Shown one piece after another: positions 37,691 to 48,477 of a stretch of DNA of 64,000 nucleotides; position 1 is the first letter of the stretch, and the number at the start of each line of letters is the position of its first letter. The notes beneath the pieces are model-generated. The model had not been told where the DNA came from, did no database searches, and saw only the letters and a program-made list of their open reading frames with translations. The position numbers were made by a program, and so were the translations under genes. Source of the stretch: Saccharomyces paradoxus. Lineage: Eukaryota; Ascomycota; Saccharomycetes; Saccharomycetales; Saccharomycetaceae. The stretch is taken from positions 292,501 to 356,500 of the forward strand of contig NC_047497.1 of assembly GCF_002079055.1 (NCBI RefSeq). The letters run 5' to 3'.

Positions 37691-38188
37691 GATGTTGGAG
37701 CTACTAATCATGTTCGAGTGACCTGTGCTGCCCTATCTTCCTATTTATTACACGTGAAGTTATGAATTGAAAGTGATCAGTGTAGAAATCTGACAATAGT
37801 GTCAACAAAAGAAATATCGAGAGAAAAAAAGTTCATTGAAATTGTGAACGAGAAAAAAAGGGAGATTGGCAAGTATCACAAAGTGTCAAGCCTGACACTT
37901 TTTCTTTTCTTCCATTTCAATTGAATTTGTTCGGCTCCATTGACCTGAGAACCACGTCCATCAAATTAAAAGGCGCGTAATTCGCTTCATTTCGTGTCTT
38001 CGAAAATGAAGACCAGTTTTCCTCCTTAAAGTACTTTAATTCGGGCAGCCGATTATATAAAGTGAAAGAATAATACTTCGCTAACTCGGTATCGTTTTCC
38101 TTTTCGAAATCGATTATTTCTTAACCTCTTTTGTTGAGTTATTAATTTCTTTTTAGAAAACCATCTCATAAATCTTTCAGTACAAAAA
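37691..38188. promoter_or_regulatory. YNK1 promoter region
   Basis: A/T-rich with a GGCGCG patch (37971-37977), a TATATAAAG-like box at 38053-38061, and an A-rich leader. A direct pair of AGTGTCA/TGACACT words near 37884-37898 forms a small inverted repeat. No gene seen. Confidence 0.45.
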
Positions 38189-38650
38189 ATGTCTAGCCAA
38201 ACTGAAAGAACTTTTATTGCGGTAAAACCAGATGGTGTCCAGAGGGGCTTAACGTCTCAGATTTTATCTCGTTTTGAAAAAAGAGGTTATAAACTGGTTG
38301 CTATTAAATTAATAAAAGCTGATGACAAACTACTGGAGCAACATTACGCAGAGCACGTTGGTAAACCATTCTTCCCAAAGATGGTATCCTTCATGAAATC
38401 TGGCCCTATTTTGGCCACGGTCTGGGAGGGTAAGGATGTAGTTAAGCAAGGAAGAACCATTCTTGGTGCTACTAATCCTTTGGCCAGTGCGCCAGGCACC
38501 ATTAGAGGTGATTTTGGCATTGACCTAGGCAGAAACGTCTGTCACGGTAGTGATTCTGTTGAAAGCGCCGAACGGGAAATCAACCTGTGGTTCAAGAAGG
38601 AAGAATTAATTGATTGGGAATCTAATCAAGCCAAGTGGATCTATGAATGA
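38189..38650 (+). CDS. YNK1: Nucleoside diphosphate kinase
   Basis: Ynk1 transfers the gamma phosphate of ATP to nucleoside diphosphates, through a phosphohistidine, to balance NTP pools. It is mainly cytosolic, with some in the mitochondrial intermembrane space. The 153-residue product has the start [13 protein letters not shown] and the Kpn-loop segment [17 protein letters not shown]. The active-site motif NVCHGSDS has His119. Length equals the family standard, and the ATG at 38189 follows an A-rich leader (ACAAAAAATG). Confidence 0.97.
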   Translation: MSSQTERTFIAVKPDGVQRGLTSQILSRFEKRGYKLVAIKLIKADDKLLEQHYAEHVGKPFFPKMVSFMKSGPILATVWEGKDVVKQGRTILGATNPLASAPGTIRGDFGIDLGRNVCHGSDSVESAEREINLWFKKEELIDWESNQAKWIYE

Positions 38651-39308
38651 ATAATGAATGGTATAGAAAGATACAGGAAGGTGGCTTTTTGGCAATTTAT
38701 ATCATATTTCCTCGCTAATTAACTTATATAATGAAACTTTTGAAAGGGGAGCACGATTTGTAAAAGAAAAACAAATGCTGTTGCCTCTATATAATGCATT
38801 TATAATCCTTAATAACACTCGATGTCAAACGCTTTTGGCTTCCAGCGTACAATTGGCATGCTTTTCTCTCCTCTTCGGCCGCTATAGTATCATTAAAAAT
38901 ATAAGGGGGTATATATCTGTTACGATCATGGAGTGTGTGACTTTCATTCAACTTTAGCGAATAGTCTTTAAAGAATCCGAAAGCATCCCCACTGGCGCCA
39001 TTGTGTAGCTCATCGCGCTTAGGTTATGAAGGGGTACATTCGAGTATAGGCAGCCTGAAGTGGATTTCCCTATTGAACGGTAGATTTAAGGGTGCCCAAC
39101 CCTTAAGTAGGGAACTACTACTGCCCTTTTGTATCTGACAGTCTTTCTCCAATAGATTCGACAAAATGCAGGGATGCCAAGTTAAAATTCCTAGCAGGAC
39201 TTATATATTAGACTTGTAGTTGGATTTTATCGCTTAAACCATTCAAGGTATCTTATGCTGAACTCTTTAAAAACCAGAATTCAAGGTAAAAAAAGTTTAC
39301 AATAAATA
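38651..39308. other. YNK1-YKL065W-A intergenic region
   Basis: These 658 bp hold the YNK1 3' end and the YKL065W-A promoter. At about 39080-39110 a short inverted repeat CCCTTAAGTAGGG / AAGGGTGCCCAACCCTT is visible. A 60-codon open frame (38775-38957) has no support. Confidence 0.4.
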
Positions 39309-39530
39309 ATGAACTCCAATATTCTGAAATTATTACAACGGACTAGTAAAAGATTTGTCTCGTCAAAGGATTTTGAACCTGTGATAGGGTCTAATCCGAA
39401 AAAGCAAACGTCTAGACTAGTGGTCGGTTCTGTTGGTGTTATGATTCCAGTTCTACTTTATCTTTTCTATAAGAACAATAGCAATCATAGCGAAATTAAG
39501 AAGATATACCAAAATGAGAAAAAAATTTAG
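39309..39530 (+). CDS. YKL065W-A: Small predicted membrane protein YKL065W-A
   Basis: A 73-residue protein of unknown function. The first 20 residues ([20 protein letters not shown]) are basic, hydroxylated and without acids, resembling a mitochondrial presequence. One transmembrane segment follows at about 37-55 ([19 protein letters not shown]), with a hydrophilic tail rich in Lys and Asn. A mitochondrial inner-membrane location is inference from this layout. The ATG at 39309 follows AATAAATA. It converges with YET1. Position and length agree with the annotated S. cerevisiae gene. Confidence 0.82.
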   Translation: MNSNILKLLQRTSKRFVSSKDFEPVIGSNPKKQTSRLVVGSVGVMIPVLLYLFYKNNSNHSEIKKIYQNEKKI

Positions 39531-39841
39531 AAGGCTATTATATGAAGGTTTTTATATATAGCACAGTATGTTATACTGAGTCACGAAGCGCATGCTTTTT
39601 TGTTCTGTCTCATTAACAATTTTTTTCGTCTTTTTTCAAACATAAATAGTTGGTAACACATAAGGCATATATTCATTTGATTGGTACGTAGTCACCTTCT
39701 TTTTAATTCAATAGTTTTTTTCTAACGTTCAGAAAATGGAATACAAAGAAAAATGTAGTACCATTCTAATATTGCGTCATGACCAAAGAAGTGTGAACAC
39801 TGGAAGCACACATATATACATGTATACATACGTATATCTAT
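39531..39841. other. Convergent YKL065W-A/YET1 3' region
   Basis: A/T-rich, with TATATATA-type signals near 39553-39560 and ATATATACATGTATACATACGTATA near 39811-39836, typical of yeast 3'-end efficiency elements. A 62-codon open frame overlapping it is not supported. Confidence 0.45.
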
Positions 39842-40462
39842 TTAATTTCCTTTCTTCGCAGCTTCAGCAGCGGCTACGTTTCCAGGTTGATTCTTCTCAT
39901 CAAAATATTTCTCTAAGTTTTTGACTTGCTTTTGTAGGCCCTCCAACGAAATTTGCTTTTTCTTCAGTTCTTCTTGAAGTTTAACGGAATCAGCTTCTTT
40001 TGAATCTTTCTTAGCGTTTGGAGAAGGTTTATTTGATTTTTGTTTTTTTTGTTCGTTGATTAAGCCTTGGTATTTCACCAGTCTCTTGACAATAGACATG
40101 ACAGTTGGGATGCAGATAGAAAAATACAATATGAACCCGGAAATGTACATATTTCTTTGATTGTAAGCTCTTGATGCTAGAGCCTGTATTGGAGTTACAG
40201 CAGATGACCCCATTGAGCCACTGTTATCGTTGTGGTATAATGAAACACGGATTTGAGACCTCTTCCATGAATCGATAAACAACAGACCAACAAGACAACC
40301 CGTTATAAAGATTATAGTTTTTATTTGCTGCTTCGCTGTCAATTGATTATAGGTGCTAAAAATACCTCTACGGATCCGGAATGGTAATGGCAAAACGAAG
40401 ATGAAGAGCATCACCATCTCAATGGTGAGCAATAAAAATAATGTTGTAAAGTATAAACTCAT
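39842..40462 (-). CDS. YET1: ER membrane protein Yet1 (BAP31 family)
   Basis: Yet1 is the yeast BAP31-type protein of the ER membrane; with Yet3 it joins the Sec translocon and affects INO1 regulation. The 206-residue product has three hydrophobic segments (about 1-22, 43-62, 104-125) with the conserved start MSLYFTTLFLLLTIEMVMLFIF. A lysine-rich C-terminal coiled coil (about 135-200) follows, and the tail EAAKKGN is close to a KKxx-type ER-retrieval signal. Length equals S. cerevisiae Yet1. Confidence 0.95.
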   Translation of the reverse strand: MSLYFTTLFLLLTIEMVMLFIFVLPLPFRIRRGIFSTYNQLTAKQQIKTIIFITGCLVGLLFIDSWKRSQIRVSLYHNDNSGSMGSSAVTPIQALASRAYNQRNMYISGFILYFSICIPTVMSIVKRLVKYQGLINEQKKQKSNKPSPNAKKDSKEADSVKLQEELKKKQISLEGLQKQVKNLEKYFDEKNQPGNVAAAEAAKKGN

Positions 40463-41183
40463 TGCAATTGGTTACTTTATTTTTTCCCTGGTCTTCAGTA
40501 GTTGTCACCTTACAAAAAAGGTTAGTAGAAAGGAGTGTTGCAATAAATGAATAACTTTGAAGTAGAAATCGCACTACAAGGTCCACTTGGCATATATTTC
40601 TATTTTTGCACTACGCCAGAGGGTTTAGTAGCGCCCCCTTTATGTTAACGTATGCTGTGATATAGCATACAGCTGCGGGTTACGCGCAAATTGTTTAGGT
40701 GTAGGCAATATATATCGATAAGGTTAACACTTTGCAAGTAGGTAAGATGATATGATATGGATGAGCCCAAGCCGATTTGTCAGCACTTTTGAACGCAGCG
40801 ATAGTGCTGTATCTAGGCTCTCTCTCTCCCTTTCTTTTCTATCTAAGGTTTTATGCGCAATCAAAATACTCTGCTGCTGCAACGGGCGGCGATCTACGGA
40901 GAAATTTTTGGCATAAAGTCAAACTTAGAAAGAGCACATAAGCCGTAACCTCTTTTTGATATAAGAAACTTAGTCTAGATTGTTGTTAGTACTACCTGGC
41001 ACTTTAAATATATTTTGTACTATCGTATACTTGTATAACTATTCATCATTTTCTGGTTTGCTAGTCCGCATTTTCTCATTTGATGACTAAGTTGTTCGTA
41101 TAGTTACACTGAGTTTATCCCCTTACTTCGAGAGTAAATTGAGAGAATAGAAGTGAGAAGTGTACAGAAAAAAAGAAGTTAGA
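40463..41183. promoter_or_regulatory. Divergent YET1/MNR2 promoter region
   Basis: These 721 bp serve both genes. A palindromic AGCATACAGCTG / TGCTGTGATATAGCAT area is near 40650-40675. The MNR2 frame opens at a GTG at 41160, but the ATG at 41184 is used. No small gene is supported. Confidence 0.4.
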
Positions 41184-44093
41184 ATGAGCACTGATAACTC
41201 ACAGAAGGATGAAGGTGTTCCTTTGCTTTCCCCTTACTCTAGTAGTCCTCAACTAAGGAAAAAAAAGCGCAATCAAAAAAGAAGGAAAGACAAGTTTGTT
41301 GGTCACTTGAAGTCAGACTCACGTAGACCAACACAACTGTTGCATGATAATTTGCAACACAATCATGGCCAGGTGACTGATTTTGATCAGATAGATTCGT
41401 GGGGCATGCTGCATGAATCTGATTCTACGAGTAATGACATAATAAAAAGTGAGGATCCTTCGCTCAAGGGCGCGTTCATTGATCATAGGCCCTCAATGAG
41501 CCAACCCAGAGAGGGGCCCCAAAGTGCGTCAAGCGCAGTCCAGCCACAACCAATAATGAAGTTCTCAACGCCTAGTTACAAGAAACCCTCAGGATTAAGA
41601 CCCTCTGATCCGAATAGATCATTGGTATCGGATTTATCCCCTTCAGAGCTAGAATCGTGGTTGAAGAGAAGGAAATCTGTTCATAAGAGTTTTGTTGATG
41701 AAAACTCCCCTAGTGAGAGAAGACAATCGAACGCGAACAATGATGTTGTGATCGATGTTGATGCGCTAATGAACCACGTTAACAATAATGCAACTAATGG
41801 GGTTAATGACAACAGCAAGAGGAGAAAGAAAAAGAGGGGTTCTGATGATAGTAGCAACAAAAACTCCAAAACCACGTCCAGTGATACAAACGATGAGGAG
41901 GATGAGTATAATTCGAGGCCATCTTCTAGTCTTTCTTCGAATAATTCTTCTTTGGATGATGTTTGTTTAGTCCTCGACGACGAGGGGAGCGAAGTGCCAA
42001 AAGTTTGGCCTGATTGTACTGTTTTGGAAGAATTCTCCAAAGAAGAAACGGAGAGACTCAGAAGTCAAGCTATTCAAGATGCGGAAGCGTTCCACTTCCA
42101 ATACGATGAAGATGAAGAGGATGGTACGTCAAATGAAGACGGAATTCTTTTTTCAAAGCCGATAGTAACCAATATCGATGTCCCTGAATTGGGTAATAGA
42201 AGGGTTAATGAAACAGAGAATTTGAAAAATGGCCGTTTAAGGCCAAAAAGAATTGCCCCATGGCATTTGATCCAACGTCCAATGGTCCTTGGATCCAACT
42301 CAACCAAGGATTCAAAATCAAGAATTCAAAGCGGATTACAAGATAATTTACTAGTCGGAAGAAATATTCAGTATCCTCCTCATATCATCTCTAATAATCC
42401 AGAACACTTTAGGTTCACTTATTTTAGGGTAGATTTGGATTCTACTGTTCATTCTCCTACAATATCTGGTTTATTGCAACCTGGTCAAAAATTTCAAGAT
42501 TTATTTGTCGCTTCTATATACTCCCAGGATAGTAGTGCCGGTCATATCAAGACACATCCAAATTCTCCAACACCTGGTATGAAAGCAGAAACCGTATCTC
42601 AACTTCAAGGATTGACAACCAAGAATCCTTCCACATTGTCATCTATGTCGGTAGCAAATATAGAGGATGTTCCTCCATTCTGGTTGGATGTCAGTAATCC
42701 TACTGAAGAGGAGATGAAAATATTAAGTAAAGCTTTCGGAATTCACCCTTTAACTACAGAGGATATTTTTTTGGGAGAAGTTCGTGAGAAAGTGGAACTA
42801 TTTAGAGATTATTATTTGATTTGTTTTAGAAGTTTTGATATTGTGGCAGAAAAGCATGTTCGTCGGAGGAAAAAGGAAAAGCAAGAGTCCGCTACATTGG
42901 ATCATGAGAGTATTTCACGCCGTAAGTCGCAAGCCTACGGAGCCACCATGTCAAATGAGTCAAATGTAAATAACAATAATAGTACCAGCAATGCTAATAG
43001 AAGCAAATGGCTTCCATCAATTTTACGTTCACGCCGTCGGTCATCTGCAAACAGAACAACCAACACATCATCATCAAGCTACAAGCGTCGTGTCAAAAGC
43101 GAAAAGAAGAAGATGGAAGAAAACGAAAAATTCAAAAGAAAATCAGGAGACAGACACAAACCACGTGAGGGTGAATTAGAACCATTGAATGTTTACATTA
43201 TTGTCTTCAGAACTGGTGTATTGACATTTCATTTTGCCCCCACACCACATCCCATCAATGTTCGAAGAAGGGCAAGGTTACTAAAGGACTACCTTAATGT
43301 TACCTCTGACTGGATTGCTTATGCCTTGATTGATGACATTACGGATGCATTTGCCCCTATGATAGAACTTATCGAAGATGAAGTCTATGAAATTGAGGAT
43401 GCAATTTTGAAGATGCATCAGTCAGATGATTCTAGTGATAGCGATTCTAGTGATAGTGACTCCGATTCTGGCGCTAGCGATGAGGATGCATTCCCATTCG
43501 ATGTTTATTCTAAAAAGACGTCGTATTCTAGTGCGAAATCCAGTGTGAGTTCAAGAAGTATGAGCAGTTCTGAAGCGTCGTTCAATGCAAATTTAATAGG
43601 TTGGAAGAGGAAAGGAGATATGTTAAGGCGGATTGGTGAATGCCGTAAAAGAGTTATGAGTATACTAAGATTGCTAGGTTCCAAAGCTGATGTGATAAAA
43701 GGATTTGCCAAAAGGTATAATGAACAATGGGAAGCTTCGCCACAATCTGAAATTGCAATGTATTTAGGCGATATTCAAGATCATATTGTAACGATGGTAT
43801 CATCGCTAAACCATTATGAAAAACTGTTGAGTAGATCTCATTCAAATTATTTGGCACAAATTAACATTGATATGACGAAAGTTAATAATGATATGAACGA
43901 CGTCTTGGGAAAAATTACCATACTTGGTACTATTGTTCTGCCAATGAATGTGATTACGGGTTTGTGGGGTATGAATGTTATTGTGCCTGGACAATACAGG
44001 GATTCATTGACATGGTTTATAGGCATTGTGCTTTTTATGTGTATGCTAGCATGCTCTGCATATATGTATACAAAGAGAAGATTCGGCTTTTAA
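41184..44093 (+). CDS. MNR2: Vacuolar magnesium transporter Mnr2 (CorA family)
   Basis: Mnr2 is a CorA-family Mg2+ transporter of the vacuolar membrane that releases stored magnesium. The 969-residue product has a very long hydrophilic N-terminal region, basic, Ser/Asn-rich, with acidic runs. The CorA-like domain comes from about residue 480, with a low-complexity insert of SDSD repeats at about 750-770. Two transmembrane segments near the C-terminus carry the family GMN motif (929-931, in GLWGMNVIVPG) between them. The start MSTDNSQKDEG at 41184 matches memory; eight upstream codons begin with GTG. Several frames inside on the other strand are shadows. Protein identity to S. cerevisiae is very high. 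Confidence 0.97.
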   Translation: MSTDNSQKDEGVPLLSPYSSSPQLRKKKRNQKRRKDKFVGHLKSDSRRPTQLLHDNLQHNHGQVTDFDQIDSWGMLHESDSTSNDIIKSEDPSLKGAFIDHRPSMSQPREGPQSASSAVQPQPIMKFSTPSYKKPSGLRPSDPNRSLVSDLSPSELESWLKRRKSVHKSFVDENSPSERRQSNANNDVVIDVDALMNHVNNNATNGVNDNSKRRKKKRGSDDSSNKNSKTTSSDTNDEEDEYNSRPSSSLSSNNSSLDDVCLVLDDEGSEVPKVWPDCTVLEEFSKEETERLRSQAIQDAEAFHFQYDEDEEDGTSNEDGILFSKPIVTNIDVPELGNRRVNETENLKNGRLRPKRIAPWHLIQRPMVLGSNSTKDSKSRIQSGLQDNLLVGRNIQYPPHIISNNPEHFRFTYFRVDLDSTVHSPTISGLLQPGQKFQDLFVASIYSQDSSAGHIKTHPNSPTPGMKAETVSQLQGLTTKNPSTLSSMSVANIEDVPPFWLDVSNPTEEEMKILSKAFGIHPLTTEDIFLGEVREKVELFRDYYLICFRSFDIVAEKHVRRRKKEKQESATLDHESISRRKSQAYGATMSNESNVNNNNSTSNANRSKWLPSILRSRRRSSANRTTNTSSSSYKRRVKSEKKKMEENEKFKRKSGDRHKPREGELEPLNVYIIVFRTGVLTFHFAPTPHPINVRRRARLLKDYLNVTSDWIAYALIDDITDAFAPMIELIEDEVYEIEDAILKMHQSDDSSDSDSSDSDSDSGASDEDAFPFDVYSKKTSYSSAKSSVSSRSMSSSEASFNANLIGWKRKGDMLRRIGECRKRVMSILRLLGSKADVIKGFAKRYNEQWEASPQSEIAMYLGDIQDHIVTMVSSLNHYEKLLSRSHSNYLAQINIDMTKVNNDMNDVLGKITILGTIVLPMNVITGLWGMNVIVPGQYRDSLTWFIGIVLFMCMLACSAYMYTKRRFGF

Positions 44094-44398
44094 TTTAAGT
44101 CTTTTTTTGTGCACCAGCTGTTTTTTCTTCAATTTTACATATCAGCTTTTATTATTTTCTCTTCCGGAGAATAAAATTGTAAATTATCAGCACCATATTT
44201 TATTCTCGTGGTGATAAATATTTTTAATCTATTTATGTTTTTTTTCCGTGTCGGATTCTGCGTGTTTGTAAACGTTCTGCATTCCTTTATGTACGTACAC
44301 AGTATGTCAGTGTCACTATACAAAGAATAAGGGAGGTGATGTGAGTCAAGAAGATGGATTGTTTCCATCACCAAATTATGGGGAAGGGGCTGAATTGA
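44094..44398. other. Convergent MNR2/YKL063C 3' region
   Basis: A/T-rich gap between two stop codons, containing T-runs and an exact ACS match at 44231-44241. An antisense 79-codon frame is unsupported. Confidence 0.45.
44231..44241 (+). other. Exact ARS-consensus match in a convergent gap
   Basis: ATTTATGTTTT fits WTTTAYRTTTW in full and is followed by a T-run. It sits between convergent genes, where many yeast origins lie. Candidate only; B elements were not assessed. Confidence 0.3.
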
Positions 44399-44902
44399 TT
44401 AATTATCAAGGATTTCATTGTTAGCCAATTTTTCCTTGGCAAGATCTTGTTTCTCTTTCTGGAGTTGCTGCTTGTGTTCTTTTTTGTCCTTGTTTATCTG
44501 CTTCTGCTTTTCTGAATCAATTTGCGGTTTCAAATCGTTCTCCAAATTCTTTACTTCTTGTTGCTTTGCGACTTCATTATTGAACTTTTCTTTAGGTACT
44601 TTAGCTTGCTGCGGTTGTTTATTGTTGGTAGCGTCAGCTGCACCGCCGGCTACAACATTAGTATGATCGTTTCCACTCGCAGAAATATCAGAAGAATGAT
44701 TTTCTAACTCGATCTTGGTTTCCTTATTCAGATCAGAATAGGCAATATTTATAACGAAATAGGCGCCGCATAACAGTAAAATGTATACTATAATCTTTTT
44801 CATAGGAGTAGTCAGATAACTGCCCTTTCTTCTAGAATTATATTTGCTTCCCGTTTTATAACGAGGTAAAAGATCTTTTTTCCTTCTGATATCACCTTGC
44901 AT
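44399..44902 (-). CDS. YKL063C: Predicted type II Golgi membrane protein YKL063C
   Basis: A 167-residue protein of unknown function, reported in the Golgi in S. cerevisiae. The basic N-terminus (about 1-34, many Arg/Lys) precedes one transmembrane segment (about 37-55, IIVYILLLCGAYFVINIAY). The rest is a hydrophilic lumenal domain with an Asn/Ala-rich linker (about 80-96) and a Lys/Gln/Glu-rich coiled coil (about 98-165). This orientation is the usual type II topology. A positive-strand frame over it (44418-44666) is a shadow of the coiled-coil codons. Confidence 0.85.
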   Translation of the reverse strand: MQGDIRRKKDLLPRYKTGSKYNSRRKGSYLTTPMKKIIVYILLLCGAYFVINIAYSDLNKETKIELENHSSDISASGNDHTNVVAGGAADATNNKQPQQAKVPKEKFNNEVAKQQEVKNLENDLKPQIDSEKQKQINKDKKEHKQQLQKEKQDLAKEKLANNEILDN

Positions 44903-46581
44903 TTTTTTTATTACTATGAATCACTGTTATTTTAATTTATATTTGCCCAGAATGCCTTACCTTTATCTATATAATACTACTGTTTGGGAGGTATGTTGAA
45001 GGATTAGAGTGACTCTGGGAAGGCGCTAATTCTTAATCTTAATGACGAGATCACTTTTTTTGCTCTTCTGAAAAGATTAGAGGATTGTTACAGAGAAATC
45101 GCTATTCTTTTCTTTTTCTTCGTGTTTTTTTGTTAGAATACTGCACAGCTTGCTATCCCGCAGCAGAGTATGAAATGGCTCACGTCGTGCCTAATGACAT
45201 GTAGATGCTTACCCTGTTTATACTTAATGCCTTCACAGCAGAATTTTTAAGGGTAGGCCTTATGTTTTTGACGTTCATCTGAGCGCATGGCTAACGGTAT
45301 AGGGAGACGAAAAATGCAGCAAGGCCGCTGGCTTTATTGCGAGTAAATACAAACATAAGCACTGCCTGCCCCCTTTAAAACACATCTAATCGAAAGCTAA
45401 AAGCCCCAAACGATGAAGGGTTTTAAAAAATTTCGTCTCTTGCAGTATAAGGATGCAGTGAATCTATCCACAGACTGTTGATAAAAAAATGCCTGCCTTG
45501 CCTAGGGTAGTAGACTTCTGTTAGATTCTTCCTTTAGCGCACGAAGAGCCATGTTCTGATAAAAGATGCAACGTATCTTCGACGATGTAAGGCACACAGG
45601 ACCTCTGAAGGCAAAGAAGTTGAGAAATTTGAAAAATAATCGCTCAAATAGGAATAATTGTCAAACGTAACGGTTTTTTAATTTTCCGAAATCAGGGGAG
45701 GGGAAAGAAAAGGGGAAGGGGTCTCCTCACAGGTATTGTGAGTTCCAAACTACTATTCTGCCAGCAGTAGAAAGTAATAATTTGAATAAAAAACATACAT
45801 GGAAAGTACCGCTCCGGGAGATTTTGAGCGCGCAAAAAAAGCCCGAAGATCCGTTCCTTGAAAGAAGGGCAACCGCACACCAAGAAAAGAGAAAAGGTGG
45901 GGTTGGCCGTGAAGTACGAGCGCGGGGACGGATCCGTCACTATTATTATGTGGGGCCAGCAGCCGGCTGCTGGCGGGTACTGTTGTACGAAGCGGTTGGT
46001 AGCGATGAGAGTGGCCAGGGCTGCTAGAGTCGGTGCCGTGTAAACCCGGCGCAAATATCAGGCTGCAGGAACCGGCTTTCTCCCACGAGGTTTTACAGTC
46101 GACGGCGTACTGGTCATTTTTAGAACCTGAAAAACCCGAGCTAGAACTAGGACTCTTGAGCAATAAGGTTTGAGCATTGCTATTCTCCGGATAAACCAAA
46201 CCCACCCTTTTGAGAGCGTTTAACAAAGGTCTCTTATCTCTTACAGCTATTATGGCTATTTCTGGGATCCTGGTTGCGGACGTTTCTACCCTCCCGATGC
46301 TGCACACATTTCCTTAGATGCACGAGCGTACGTGTAAGTACTTAAATTTTATTTTTATGCATCTTATTTCTGTCTATATTTGTATATAACAAGCAACTGG
46401 AGTTCTGTGATGTGTTTTTCGCAGCTGGCAGGCAGGCTTAAGAATTTTTCCGTCTCTTTCCGTTTTGATTCCATAGGATAAACATCTGAAGAGAAAAGAA
46501 CTATAAATTAAAACGTGAAATTTCCTTTTTGGATATTTAACGCCTTTATCAGTTGAGTTTTTTTTTATTAAAAATAGTACA
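44903..46581. promoter_or_regulatory. Long MSN4 upstream region
   Basis: These 1.68 kb lie between YKL063C and MSN4. The YKL063C promoter occupies the left end. The middle (about 45830-46140) is GC-rich for the window. STREs are at 45370-45374 and in a cluster at 45694-45721. Antisense open frames of 184 codons (45753-46307) and 120 codons (45692-46054) overlap here; I treat them as unproven. The MSN4 leader is A/T-rich. Confidence 0.5.
45694..45721 (+). promoter_or_regulatory. Cluster of four STRE motifs
   Basis: AGGGG occurs at 45694-45698, 45699-45703, 45711-45715 and 45717-45721, four stress-response elements in 28 bp. They are about 860 bp upstream of the MSN4 ATG. Msn2/Msn4 bind this pentamer in either orientation, and MSN4 is known to be stress-induced. 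Distance makes function here uncertain. Confidence 0.55.
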
Positions 46582-48477
46582 ATGCTAGCCTTCGGACCTA
46601 ATAACAATTTCGTTCGTCACGCAAATAAGAAACAAGAAGAGTCGTCTATGATAAACGGGCCAAACGGATTGATGGACCCGGTATTGAATGCAACAAATGT
46701 CTCTGCTACTTCTTCCTCCAACGATAATTCTGCCAATAACAGTATATCTTCTCCGGAGTACACCTTTGGCCAATTCTCAATGGAATCTCCTCATAGAACG
46801 GATGCCACTAATACTCCAATTCTAGCAGGAACGACTAACACCACTGCTAATAATAGTTTGATGAATTTAAAAGATACCTCTAGTTTAGCCACTAACTGGA
46901 AGTGGAAGAATTCTAATAACGTGCAGTTCATGAACGAGATTGAGAAGCAAAGCGGGAATGTTAATGGTAAGAAAAATGGTGGTGATAAGATATATACTTC
47001 AGTAGCCACCCCTCAAACTTTAAGTGATGAATTGAAAAACTTGGAGCAATTAGAGAAGGTATTTTCTCCAATGAATTCCATCAATGACAGTCAGTTTAAT
47101 GAAAACATAGAATTATCACCACATCAACACGCAACTTCTCCAAAGACTAACCTCCTTGAAGCAGAACCCTCTATATATTCCAATTTGTTTCTAGATGCCA
47201 GATTACCAAATAACGTCAACAGTTCAACAGGATTGAACGACAATGATTATAATCTAGACGATACCAATAATGATAATACTAATAGCATGCAATCAATCTT
47301 AGAGGATTTCGTATCTTCAGAAGAAGCATTGAAGTTCATGCCGGACGCTGGTCGCGATGCAAGAAGGCACAGTGAAGTGGTTACTTCCTCTTTTCCTTCT
47401 ATGACTGATTCTAGGAATTCGATCTCTCATTCAATAGAGTTTTGGAATATGAATCATAGAAGTAGTAACAATGGTAAGCCAACCCAACAAATCATTCCTG
47501 AAGGTACCGCCACTACGGAGAGGCGTGGATCGACCATTTCACCAACTACCACAATAAACAACTCCAATCCAAATTTCAAATTGTTAGATCATGACGTTTC
47601 TCAAGCTCTGAGCGGTTATAGTATGGACTTCTCTAAGGACTCCGGTATTACGAAGCCAAAAAGCATTTCCTCTTCTTTAAATCGCATCTCCCATAGCAGC
47701 AGCGCCACAAGACATCAACGTGCCTCTCTGCCCTTGATTCATGATATTGAATCCTTTGCAAATGACTCGGTGATGACGAATCCTCTATCAGATTCGGCAT
47801 CATTCCTTTCAGAGGAAAATGAAGATGATGCTTTTGGTACACTAAATTACAATAGCTTAGACGCAGCCACAATGTCGGCATATGACAGTAACGTGGACCC
47901 ATTCAACATTCTCAAGTCACCTCCGGCTCAGGATCAACAATTCATCAAACCTTCTATGATGTTGTCAGATAATGCTTCTGCTGCCGCTAAATTGGCGACC
48001 TCTGGTGTTGACAACATCACGCCTACGCCAGCTTTCCAAAGAAAAAGTTATGACATCTCGATGAACTCTTCCTTCAAAATCCTTCCTACCAACCAAGCTC
48101 ACCCCGCGGCCCAGCATCATCAACAACAACCTACTAAACAGGCAACAGTAAGCCCAAGCACAAGAAGAAGAAAGTCGTCAAGCGTTACTTTAAGTCCAAC
48201 TATTTCCCATAACAACAACAATGGTAAGGTTCCTGTCCAACCTCGGAAAAGGAAATCTATTACTACCATTGATCCTAATAACTATGATAAAAATAAACCT
48301 TTCAAGTGCAAAGACTGTGAGAAGGCATTCAGACGCAGCGAGCACTTGAAAAGGCATATCAGATCCGTTCATTCAACGGAACGCCCATTTGCTTGTATGT
48401 TCTGCGAAAAAAAATTCAGTAGAAGTGACAATTTATCACAACATCTAAAAACTCACAAAAAGCACGGTGATTTCTGA
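46582..48477 (+). CDS. MSN4: General-stress transcription factor Msn4
   Basis: Msn4 is the stress-induced partner of Msn2; it enters the nucleus when PKA/TOR activity falls and activates STRE genes. The 631-residue product has an Asn/Ser-rich activation region with the conserved patch about residues 225-260 ([19 protein letters not shown]). PKA-type RRxS sites lie ahead of the DNA-binding domain (RRRKSS about 535; RKRKSI about 557). Two C2H2 zinc fingers span residues 574-624, and the second carries [14 protein letters not shown]. The fingers look identical to S. cerevisiae; overall identity appears about 93%. ATG 46582 follows an A/T-rich leader. Confidence 0.97.
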   Translation: MLAFGPNNNFVRHANKKQEESSMINGPNGLMDPVLNATNVSATSSSNDNSANNSISSPEYTFGQFSMESPHRTDATNTPILAGTTNTTANNSLMNLKDTSSLATNWKWKNSNNVQFMNEIEKQSGNVNGKKNGGDKIYTSVATPQTLSDELKNLEQLEKVFSPMNSINDSQFNENIELSPHQHATSPKTNLLEAEPSIYSNLFLDARLPNNVNSSTGLNDNDYNLDDTNNDNTNSMQSILEDFVSSEEALKFMPDAGRDARRHSEVVTSSFPSMTDSRNSISHSIEFWNMNHRSSNNGKPTQQIIPEGTATTERRGSTISPTTTINNSNPNFKLLDHDVSQALSGYSMDFSKDSGITKPKSISSSLNRISHSSSATRHQRASLPLIHDIESFANDSVMTNPLSDSASFLSEENEDDAFGTLNYNSLDAATMSAYDSNVDPFNILKSPPAQDQQFIKPSMMLSDNASAAAKLATSGVDNITPTPAFQRKSYDISMNSSFKILPTNQAHPAAQHHQQQPTKQATVSPSTRRRKSSSVTLSPTISHNNNNGKVPVQPRKRKSITTIDPNNYDKNKPFKCKDCEKAFRRSEHLKRHIRSVHSTERPFACMFCEKKFSRSDNLSQHLKTHKKHGDF

